Shown here: positions 1-6,029 of the stretch, in pieces
How the letters are laid out: each line of letters begins with the position of its first letter
Position numbering within the stretch: position 1 is the first letter of the stretch
Source: an uncultured Hyphomonadaceae bacterium
GTDB lineage: Bacteria > Pseudomonadota > Alphaproteobacteria > Caulobacterales > Hyphomonadaceae
Direction of reading: 5' to 3'
DNA: 7,856 bases
Assembly (NCBI GenBank): GCA_938049795.1
Contig: CALLCD010000096.1
Coordinates: 1 to 7,856 of the forward strand
Translations under genes and position numbers: made by a program
Notes under the pieces: generated by a model
Databases searched by the model: none
What the model was told of the DNA's origin: nothing
Seen by the model: only the letters and a program-made list of their open reading frames with translations

Positions 1-1030
1 TGGCAAGAATCGCGACCGGCATCCCGTAAATATGCGCAAAGCCGCACACCAGCGTTTCGCCATAGAGCTTTTTGAACTCGTGAAACTCCGACCCGTCCAC
101 AAGCCGCGCAATCACCTCACGCGCATCATAGGGCTCCTTGGCATCGGCCGGGATCAGCCCGTTCAGTTCTTCAATGTCATAGATCGGCTCGCGCGGCTCG
201 GCCAGTTCCAGCGGCTCGGGCTTTGGCCGGTTCAAGGTGCGCACCGCAGAGCGCATAATCGCCAGCGCATGATCGTCATGGGCGGCATAATGATCTACCA
301 CGCCGGACTTGCGCGCATGCACATCCGCCCCGCCCAGATCCTCCGCCGAGATCACCTCGCCCGTCGCTGCTTTCACCAGCGGCGGTCCGCCGAGGAAAAT
401 CGTTCCTTGCTGGCGGACAATAATCGTCTCGTCCGACATCGCTGGCACATACGCCCCGCCCGCCGTACACGAGCCCATCACCGCCGAAATTTGCGGAATC
501 CCTTTCGCGCTCATATTCGCCTGATTGTAGAAGATCCGCCCAAAATGCTCCCGATCGGGAAAAATCTCTGCCTGATGCGGCAAGTTCGCCCCGCCACTGT
601 CGACCAGATAAAGGCACGGCAAATGGTTCTGCTCGGCAATTTCCTGCGCCCGCAAATGCTTCTTCACCGTCATCGGATAATATGTGCCGCCCTTGACCGT
701 TGCATCATTGCAAACAATCACGCATTCGCGGCCCTCAACCCGGCCCACGCCCGCAATCATCCCTGCGCCCGGTGCGGTATCCTCATACATCCCGTTCGCC
801 GCCAGCGCGCCAATTTCGAGAAACGGCGTCCCCGGATCAAGCAACCGCTCCACCCGCTCGCGCGGCAACAGTTTCCCACGCGCCACATGCCGCTCACGCG
901 CCCGCTCCGAGCCGCCCTGTTGGGCCGCGTCCGTCTTGGCCCGCAACTCCTCGACCAGCGCCGCCATCGCCCGCGCATTGGCCGCAAACCCCGCCGACGC
1001 CGGATCAAGCTTTGATTTAATCACAGGCAT
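1..1030 (-). CDS. mccB: Methylcrotonyl-CoA carboxylase, carboxyltransferase (beta) subunit; C-terminus beyond the window edge
   Basis: This is the biotin-dependent carboxyltransferase subunit that moves CO2 from carboxybiotin to 3-methylcrotonyl-CoA in leucine breakdown, working in the cytoplasm with a biotin-carrying alpha subunit. About 343 residues are visible, and the family is usually about 535 long, so the C-terminal third lies off the left edge. The frame is open throughout. Family-typical stretches are GKLLPRERVERLLDPGTPF (52-70), DSGGANLPHQAEIFPDR (144-160), the glycine-rich GSCTAGGAYVPAMSD (186-200), which contributes to acyl-CoA/oxyanion binding, and GPPLVKAATGE (215-225). The NLPHQAE and MSAKGIPQ wording favours methylcrotonyl-CoA over propionyl-CoA carboxylase; a geranyl-CoA carboxylase beta subunit is the main alternative. 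The start at 1030 has a weak GGGATGG five bases upstream; an in-frame ATG at 1039 would add three residues. It is divergent from the patatin gene. Confidence 0.93.
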   Translation of the reverse strand, partial: MPVIKSKLDPASAGFAANARAMAALVEELRAKTDAAQQGGSERARERHVARGKLLPRERVERLLDPGTPFLEIGALAANGMYEDTAPGAGMIAGVGRVEGRECVIVCNDATVKGGTYYPMTVKKHLRAQEIAEQNHLPCLYLVDSGGANLPHQAEIFPDREHFGRIFYNQANMSAKGIPQISAVMGSCTAGGAYVPAMSDETIIVRQQGTIFLGGPPLVKAATGEVISAEDLGGADVHARKSGVVDHYAAHDDHALAIMRSAVRTLNRPKPEPLELAEPREPIYDIEELNGLIPADAKEPYDAREVIARLVDGSEFHEFKKLYGETLVCGFAHIYGMPVAILA

Positions 1031-1200
1031 AGAATCCATCCCAAAATCTCAAATACGCCCCCGTTAGAACAGGTTTCAGCACGGCGCAAAAGGATCAATT
1101 GGTAAATCCCTGCCCCGATAGAGCGCGAACCTGCACGTATTTTGCAAAGAAACACAAAGGAAATTCACGCAAACACTTTGCACAGCACGCAGGAGACGGC
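1031..1200. promoter_or_regulatory. Divergent intergenic region between mccB and the patatin-like gene
   Basis: These 170 bases must hold the start signals of the plus-strand phospholipase and probably of mccB. I see no convincing -35/-10 pair on either strand. Visible elements are a GANTC site (GAATC, 1032-1036) just before the mccB start, an 8-base palindrome TTTGCAAA (1141-1148), and a 7-base inverted repeat TGCAAAG (1143-1149) / CTTTGCA (1176-1182) in the leader of the phospholipase gene. The stretch 1140-1185 is AT-richer than its surroundings. An open frame from a TTG at 1099 runs into the phospholipase, but its first 34 residues do not look like protein of this family. I therefore treat the stretch as non-coding. 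Confidence 0.5.
1191..1196 (+). promoter_or_regulatory. Ribosome binding site that fixes the start of the patatin-like gene
   Basis: AGGAGA lies four bases before the ATG at 1201. It is one of the best Shine-Dalgarno matches in the window and is the reason to start the protein at 1201 rather than at the in-frame TTG at 1099. Confidence 0.8.
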
Positions 1201-2994
1201 ATGTTCCATTCTATGGGCTTAGAACTGGTGCCATCGCTAAAAACGATTCCCTTCCTGAAGGACGCCCCTGCGCGTGCGCTTCGGGCGGCGGGCAAAGAAG
1301 CCAAATGGTTCTCGCTCAAGGCCGGTTCGGCGCTTTTAGAGGCCGGCGAGACCGCCGACGCGATCTATTTCGTCCTCTCCGGCACCCTCGGCGCATTCCG
1401 CCCGCGCGAGAGCGGCCATATGGACTTTCTCGGCCACATTCGCGCCGGTGAGCCGGTCGGCGAAATGGCGCTGTTCTCCGGCGGCCGCGAACATTCGAGC
1501 GAGGTGCACACCAATTCCGTCTACGCCCTGCGCGACACCGAAATCATGAGCATCAGCCGCGCAGGCTTTGACCGTTTGATCAAGGCCGAGCCGGAAATCC
1601 TCGAACGGCTGATCCGCGTCATTCTCCTGCGGCTGCGCCAGTCCGGTCGCCGCTCCGCCCGCGCCGAGCCCAAAGTGTTCGCCATGATCGCGACCTCGCC
1701 AACCATCGACCTCGAAACCCGCGCCAACACGCTCAAAGCCACCCTCAATGGTATGGGCCTACGCACCACCGTCGTCAATCAGGCCGAAGGCGAGGACAAA
1801 TCTACCGCCTATTTCGACCATCTCGAACACAGCAATGATATTGTTATCCTGACCGCCGAGCTTGGCGATCATGGCTGGTACAAACTCGCTGTCCGCCAGG
1901 CCGACCGGATCTGGATCATGGGCCGCGCCGATGCTGTGCCCTCCGACCCAATCCTCGCGCGGAACAATTCCCCCGCCCGCCAGTTCAAACTCGTCGATGT
2001 CGTCCTCTTGCACAGAGGCCGCGAAAAACTCGCCGCCACGCCCGGACAATGGCTCTCGGCCACGGGCGGCGAGCGGGTCTTTCACTGGAACGGCCAAAAG
2101 GGCCGCGACTGCCAACGCCTTGCCCGCGTCATGAGCGGGCGCTCGGTCGGGCTCGTCCTGTCCGGCGGCGGCGCGCGCGCTTTCGCTCATATCGGCGTCG
2201 TTCGTGCCTTGCGCGAGCGCAACATCCCCATCGACTTTGCTGGCGGCACGTCTATGGGCGCTGTCATCGCCGCTTGCGTCGCCATGGGCTGGTCAGACGC
2301 CGAGATCGAACGCCGTATCCGTCAGGGCTTTGTCGAAACCAATCCGCTGGGCGATTACACGTTGCCCGTCGTTGGACTGGTGCGCGGCAAACGCGTGGAC
2401 CATCGCCTCAAAACCCATTTCGGCGACGCCACAATCGGCGATCTCGAAATCCCGTTCTATTGCGTCTCGACCAATCTCACAGACGGCGATTCGCATGTCC
2501 ACCGGCGCGGCTATGTCCGCCATGCCTTGCGCGCCTCTATCGCGCTGCCCGGCATTCTGCCGCCGATCATTGATGATGGCGATGTCCTCGTCGATGGCGG
2601 TGTGCTGAACAATTTTCCCGTGGACATCATGCAGGGCCTGCATCGGGGCGTGATTATCGGCTCCGATGTTACCCGCCAGCGCGATGGCTTCCCCGCTGAT
2701 GAGTTCATCGAACCACCCGGCTTTATCCGCTGGGCCTTCCAGAACGGTCTACGCCGCACCCCGCCCATCGCCTCGCTGCTGATGCGTGCGGCCACCGTTG
2801 GCGTCAATCCCAAAGCCAATCGCGAGCACGCCCATATCTGCGTCATCCCCGACATTGCCAAGCTCGAATTGCGCGATTGGGAAGCCTATGAAGCTTCGGT
2901 CGAAGCGGGCTATAAATCCGCCATCGAGACGCTCGACGCCTCTGACCGTGTCTTGTCTGAAAACGCGCTGAAGCAACCCCCGGTCACGGCTTAA
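1201..2994 (+). CDS. NTE/RssA-type patatin-like phospholipase with N-terminal cyclic-nucleotide-binding-like domain
   Basis: A 597-residue predicted serine hydrolase of the neuropathy-target-esterase family, expected to deacylate (lyso)phospholipids. Residues about 15-150 form a CNMP-binding-like domain with a recognisable cassette GEMALF at 87-92. Residues about 160-312 are a linker domain typical of bacterial NTE homologues. The patatin domain starts near 315. It has the oxyanion motif SGGGAR (321-326), the nucleophile elbow GTSMG with Ser351, and DGG with Asp465, so the Ser-Asp dyad is intact. No signal peptide or membrane helix is evident, which suggests a cytoplasmic or peripheral membrane location. 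Two oddities: the Arg that binds the cyclic-nucleotide phosphate aligns with His98, and the last Gly of the GXGXXG motif is Ala327. The first makes true cAMP/cGMP control doubtful. It is convergent with spmX. Physiological substrate unknown. Confidence 0.9.
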   Translation: MFHSMGLELVPSLKTIPFLKDAPARALRAAGKEAKWFSLKAGSALLEAGETADAIYFVLSGTLGAFRPRESGHMDFLGHIRAGEPVGEMALFSGGREHSSEVHTNSVYALRDTEIMSISRAGFDRLIKAEPEILERLIRVILLRLRQSGRRSARAEPKVFAMIATSPTIDLETRANTLKATLNGMGLRTTVVNQAEGEDKSTAYFDHLEHSNDIVILTAELGDHGWYKLAVRQADRIWIMGRADAVPSDPILARNNSPARQFKLVDVVLLHRGREKLAATPGQWLSATGGERVFHWNGQKGRDCQRLARVMSGRSVGLVLSGGGARAFAHIGVVRALRERNIPIDFAGGTSMGAVIAACVAMGWSDAEIERRIRQGFVETNPLGDYTLPVVGLVRGKRVDHRLKTHFGDATIGDLEIPFYCVSTNLTDGDSHVHRRGYVRHALRASIALPGILPPIIDDGDVLVDGGVLNNFPVDIMQGLHRGVIIGSDVTRQRDGFPADEFIEPPGFIRWAFQNGLRRTPPIASLLMRAATVGVNPKANREHAHICVIPDIAKLELRDWEAYEASVEAGYKSAIETLDASDRVLSENALKQPPVTA

Positions 2995-3063
2995 CCGCTC
3001 AGCCTGCCCCCAAGCTGTTCAATAATCACATTTTGATAAAGTGACGCCGCAAGGCCGTCCGCG
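2995..3063. other. Convergent gap between the patatin-like gene and spmX
   Basis: The stop codons of the two converging genes are separated by 69 bases. The only foldable element is a weak AT-rich hairpin at 3027-3043 (CAC/GTG ends, mismatches inside) without a T-run. I do not call a terminator. Confidence 0.4.
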
Positions 3064-4491
3064 CTATGACCGCGACCGATAAGCTTTGAACAGGAAATAC
3101 ATAGACAAGAGCACCAGCACACCGCCCAGAACCGTCAGACCCATATAGCCATACTGACCCATGCCCCGGTTCACGCCGGACAAGTCTGTGCTTGGGCCGA
3201 TAATTCCGAAGAGCGCAAACAGGGCTCCGATCAAACCGATTGCCACATAGATCAGCCAGCTAAGCCCCATCCGCGGGCGTGGTTCATCAGCATCCTTGAT
3301 GTTCGCGCCTACTTTCGCAACGGGTTGGTGCAGCGCCGCATCCGGTATCGGCTCCAGATCGTCGATCATGGGGCGGGCGGTGTCTTCGAGCGCGGCCACA
3401 TCCTCAATCGTCAGCGCATCCTCTTCCACCAGCATCGCCTCGGGCAAGGGTGGCAAGTCATCAGCGATTGCCGTTGGTGCGGCAGCCGGGCCGTCGGCCA
3501 GTTCTGAAATCGCCCGCGTAATCTCATCCGGCGTCGGGCCATCCTCGGCCCCGCCTGATTTCGGCGCAGCGGTTTCGTCAGCACCAAGCCCCGGCTCACC
3601 GAGGATACGCGTCAACCGAGCAACAAGGGCTCCGGCTGCAAGTTCTGGCGCGGTCTTATCAGATGGAGCTTCGCGCGCAGGCATTTCAGGCCCTATTGGC
3701 GCGTCATCTTCTTCGACATCGACAAGCGGCGGTAGATCGTGGACGCCAGATTCGGGCACAACAAAGCGCTCGGCACGGTCGTCAAATTCCAATTCGGTCT
3801 GGCCATCATCTTCCGTCGGTTCGGGACTTTCAGCCTGCCCGACCTCTTCGGTCTGTGTGGCTTGAGGCGCTGCAGAGATATCCTCCGCAACCGGAACAGC
3901 TTGCTCGGCCTCCGGTGTGCGCTCGCGTGTCGCCACAATCGGCGGCTCGCTCGGAATAAACCGTGCCGCCGCTTCGTCGAGCACGGGCCGGATATGCGCA
4001 GACGGCGCAATCGGTGTACAGCCCGGATGCCGCATGAACAGCGCTTTCTCGACCGCACGACGCCGGATCAGCGCATCGACGATAATCAGCCGCCCGTTCA
4101 GCCGCGCCTTGCGCCACGCTGTAAACGCCTCGCCTGCGGCCAGCTTTTCACCAGAATTGAGAAAGGCGAGCACATCAGACGTGCGAAACGCCTCGGCCCC
4201 GATATTGAAAACAAGCGAGACCAGCGCATCAAATTCGTTCTGATTGAGCGGCGCCATGACCGCCTCTTCGATAAATTGCTCAATCGGCGGCAAATCATAG
4301 TTTTGCAGAATGGCAACCGCTTCGGTGCGGGTCACCACAACGCCTTCGCGCGCGCCTTTGGTGTGACCAAAACCGATCACCCAGCGTCCACCGCCGAGCG
4401 ATAAGGCCCGCGAACGGAACCCCTCAAAGCTCATCAGGAGCTTTATTCCACGGTTTGAAGTGCGCATTCTACGCATCATGGCATGCCCCAT
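3064..4491 (-). CDS. spmX: SpmX-type cell-polarity protein: degenerate GH24 lysozyme domain, acidic linker, two C-terminal membrane helices
   Basis: A 475-residue protein. In Caulobacter, SpmX recruits and activates the histidine kinase DivJ at the stalked pole; in Asticcacaulis it positions the stalk. Residues about 13-155 are a GH24 (phage lysozyme) domain: FEGFRSRAL, WVIGFGHT, NQNEFDALVSLVFNIG, RRRAVEKALF. The catalytic Glu is kept (Glu23), but the T4-lysozyme Asp20 and Thr26 positions read Leu32 and Val38. Residues about 170-405 are an acidic, Pro/Ala-rich, probably disordered linker. Membrane helices lie near 409-431 and 447-467. This order matches SpmX; Caulobacter SpmX is about 430 residues, the extra length here being linker. 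The start is uncertain: Met codons sit at residues 1, 5, 6 and 9, and none has a good Shine-Dalgarno; an in-frame stop lies 15 bases before Met1. Starts at 4479, 4476 or 4467 would leave the domain whole. A plain prophage endolysin is unlikely given the linker, the C-terminal helices and non-phage neighbours. Confidence 0.9.
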   Translation of the reverse strand: MGHAMMRRMRTSNRGIKLLMSFEGFRSRALSLGGGRWVIGFGHTKGAREGVVVTRTEAVAILQNYDLPPIEQFIEEAVMAPLNQNEFDALVSLVFNIGAEAFRTSDVLAFLNSGEKLAAGEAFTAWRKARLNGRLIIVDALIRRRAVEKALFMRHPGCTPIAPSAHIRPVLDEAAARFIPSEPPIVATRERTPEAEQAVPVAEDISAAPQATQTEEVGQAESPEPTEDDGQTELEFDDRAERFVVPESGVHDLPPLVDVEEDDAPIGPEMPAREAPSDKTAPELAAGALVARLTRILGEPGLGADETAAPKSGGAEDGPTPDEITRAISELADGPAAAPTAIADDLPPLPEAMLVEEDALTIEDVAALEDTARPMIDDLEPIPDAALHQPVAKVGANIKDADEPRPRMGLSWLIYVAIGLIGALFALFGIIGPSTDLSGVNRGMGQYGYMGLTVLGGVLVLLSMYFLFKAYRSRS

Positions 4492-4500
4492 GTTGAAACA

Positions 4501-4511
4501 GATTCAGACTC
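4501..4511. promoter_or_regulatory. Two adjacent GANTC (CcrM methylation) sites before spmX
   Basis: GATTC (4501-4505) and GACTC (4507-4511) are separated by one base and lie just upstream of the spmX start, inside the predicted leader. GANTC is the target of the alphaproteobacterial cell-cycle DNA methylase CcrM, and its methylation state can affect promoters through GcrA. The match is directly visible; a regulatory role is inference. Confidence 0.55.
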
Positions 4512-4523
4512 ATGACCGGGCCT

Positions 4524-4539
4524 TGCAATTTGTACGCCC
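4524..4539 (-). promoter_or_regulatory. Candidate sigma-54 (-24/-12) promoter for spmX
   Basis: On the minus strand the sequence reads GGGC-N7-TTGCA, placing GG (4538-4537) and GC (4526-4525) exactly ten bases apart, the spacing that defines sigma-54 promoters. The -12 box TTGCA is perfect; the -24 box keeps GGC but not the following ACG. With GC at -13/-12, transcription would begin near 4513, an A, giving a leader of about 22 bases before the ATG at 4491. Caulobacter spmX is known to be driven by sigma-54 with the activator TacA, which fits. An activator site would have to lie upstream, inside the end of mgtE; I could not identify one. Confidence 0.6.
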
Positions 4540-4554
4540 AATCCTTGTTTTTAA

Positions 4555-5946
4555 TCACAATAGGACAAGTGTGGCCAAACCAAGGAAGCTCAAAAAAGCC
4601 ATTGTATCGGTCAGCGTCAACAAAAATACCGATGACGCCACCGCCGGATCGACCCCCGCTCTCTGCAAGGCCAGCGGCACCATAATGCCCGCAAACCCGC
4701 CCCAGATAAAGGTCGCAAGGATCGCGGCCCCAATGGTCAGCGCCAATGTCACATTGCCAAACCACAGGAACGTCACCGCGCCCACACCGCATGCAAAAAT
4801 CAATCCATTGGCCAGCCCCGTCAGCGTTTCGCGCCGGATCGCCCGCCGCGCCGCAGCCCCCTCAAGCTCGCGCTCGGCAATCGCCCGCACCGTCACCGTC
4901 AATGCCTGAGAGCCCGCATTCCCGCCAAGCGCGGCGACGACCGGCATCAAGACCGCGAGCGCCACATAGGCCGATAAAACCGGCTCGAACAGAGAGATAA
5001 TCCCCGACGCGAAAAACGCCGTAAAAAGATTGATCCCGAGCCAAGGCGCGCGCGCTTTGACCGAATCCCACACCGTGTCCGACCCATCTGCCGAGCGCAC
5101 CCCCGACAAAGCGAGCAAATCTTCGGTGTTCTCTTCCTGAATGACATCGACCATATCATCGACCGTGATCATCCCCGTAATCCGGCCCGCCTCATCGACC
5201 ACCGGCGCCGAGGCTAGCGAATATTTCTGGAACAGGAACGCGGCCTCTTCCTGATCCATCTGCGTTGTGATCTGCGCCTCGATCTCGGTCATGATGCTGG
5301 CCAGCTTCACCTCGCGCGGCGTGCGCAACAAAAGCGGTAGCGATACCGCGCCCAGCACTTTGAACCCCGGATCAACAACATAAATATCGAAAAACTGCTC
5401 GGGCAGCGCGTCCCCCGTATTGCGCGCATGATCAATTGTATGCCCGACCGTCCAGAACTCCGGCGCAGCGACAAATTCGCGCTGCATCAACCGGCCAGCT
5501 GTCTCCTCGTCAAAATCGAGCGCCTGCTCCAGCGTCGCCCGTTCCAGTGGGGCCAGATCCTCCAAAATCCGCGCCCGCCGGTCTTCTTCAACATCTTCGA
5601 GAATCGCCGCCGCATCATCGGACTCAATGTCCGGCAACACCGCCGTCACCGCCTCATCGGGCAGCATCTCCACCGCTGCGGCGCGATATTCGTCGCGCAA
5701 TTCGACCAGAATGTCCGCCGGAAAATCATCCCCCAGCAGGCCGATCACCTGACCAAAATCATCGCTCGACAATTGCTCCAGCGCGTCCGATGCGTCTGCC
5801 GGATGCAGCCCCTCAAACGTCCGCTTGAGCCAAGCCGTGTCGCGCCCCTCAAGCGCGGTTTCCAGCGCCTCGAGCAGGGCCGGGTCCACGCGTCCCTGAT
5901 CCTCGCTTTTGTCGGGCGTGTCGTGTCCGTCTGGCCGTTCGGTCAT
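4555..5946 (-). CDS. mgtE: MgtE-family magnesium channel/transporter
   Basis: A 463-residue inner-membrane Mg2+ channel, close to the family's usual 450. The order of parts is standard. An acidic helical MgtE N domain (about 20-150) and paired CBS domains (about 150-272) act in homologues as the cytoplasmic Mg2+ sensor that closes the pore when internal Mg2+ is high. A connecting helix (about 285-300) leads to a C-terminal channel with about five membrane helices from 302 to the end. Signature motifs are GGNAGSQ (341-347), DPA (433-435) and TLTDTMAF (444-451), with Asp447 matching the selectivity-filter aspartate of the last helix. No key residue appears lost. The start is well supported by GGGAGG six bases before the ATG. 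It lies 63 bases upstream of spmX and 83 bases downstream of the acyl-CoA synthetase, on the same strand. I see no Mg2+ riboswitch in the short leader; regulation is probably at protein level. Confidence 0.96.
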   Translation of the reverse strand: MTERPDGHDTPDKSEDQGRVDPALLEALETALEGRDTAWLKRTFEGLHPADASDALEQLSSDDFGQVIGLLGDDFPADILVELRDEYRAAAVEMLPDEAVTAVLPDIESDDAAAILEDVEEDRRARILEDLAPLERATLEQALDFDEETAGRLMQREFVAAPEFWTVGHTIDHARNTGDALPEQFFDIYVVDPGFKVLGAVSLPLLLRTPREVKLASIMTEIEAQITTQMDQEEAAFLFQKYSLASAPVVDEAGRITGMITVDDMVDVIQEENTEDLLALSGVRSADGSDTVWDSVKARAPWLGINLFTAFFASGIISLFEPVLSAYVALAVLMPVVAALGGNAGSQALTVTVRAIAERELEGAAARRAIRRETLTGLANGLIFACGVGAVTFLWFGNVTLALTIGAAILATFIWGGFAGIMVPLALQRAGVDPAVASSVFLLTLTDTMAFLSFLGLATLVLL

Positions 5947-5952
5947 GCCCGG

Positions 5953-5958
5953 CCTCCC
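5953..5958 (-). promoter_or_regulatory. Ribosome binding site of mgtE
   Basis: GGGAGG on the minus strand ends six bases before the ATG at 5946, which supports this start. Confidence 0.75.
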
Positions 5959-5963
5959 ATATC

Positions 5964-5986
5964 AGCGCGCGCGCTTTCCTATTAGG
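5964..5986. repeat. Two neighbouring small palindromes in the mgtE leader
   Basis: AGCGCGCGCGCT (5964-5975) is a perfect 12-base palindrome, and CCTATTAGG (5978-5986) is a perfect palindrome around one central base. Both lie in the 83-base gap upstream of the mgtE ribosome binding site. They could be an operator or small RNA hairpins. No T-run follows on the minus strand, so they are not an obvious terminator for the upstream gene. GC-alternating palindromes also occur by chance in DNA of this composition. Confidence 0.35.
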
Positions 5987-6029
5987 CTGTTCGCCGCGCC
6001 AAGGCCAGTCTCAATTCAAGCCGCAACTC

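Noticed and set aside
32..1015. Long plus-strand open frame opposite mccB
   Set aside because: Rich in Arg, His and Pro with no recognisable domain; the minus-strand frame encodes a clear carboxyltransferase. It is a GC-driven shadow.
1099..1200. N-terminal extension of the phospholipase from a TTG start
   Set aside because: The 34 added residues look like translated intergenic DNA, and a strong AGGAGA precedes the ATG at 1201.
3027..3043. Possible bidirectional terminator between the converging genes
   Set aside because: The stem has only three end pairs and two inner pairs with mismatches, and there is no T-run.
3739..4404. 221-codon plus-strand open frame opposite spmX
   Set aside because: Composition typical of antisense shadows, no ribosome binding site and no domain.
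3064..4491. Prophage endolysin
   Set aside because: Despite the phage-lysozyme fold, the catalytic residues are altered, a long acidic linker and two C-terminal membrane helices follow, and no phage gene is nearby; SpmX fits better.
4551..4560. CtrA-type TTAA-N7-TTAA box near the spmX promoter
   Set aside because: Only one TTAA half (4551-4554) is present; the second half at the right spacing is missing.
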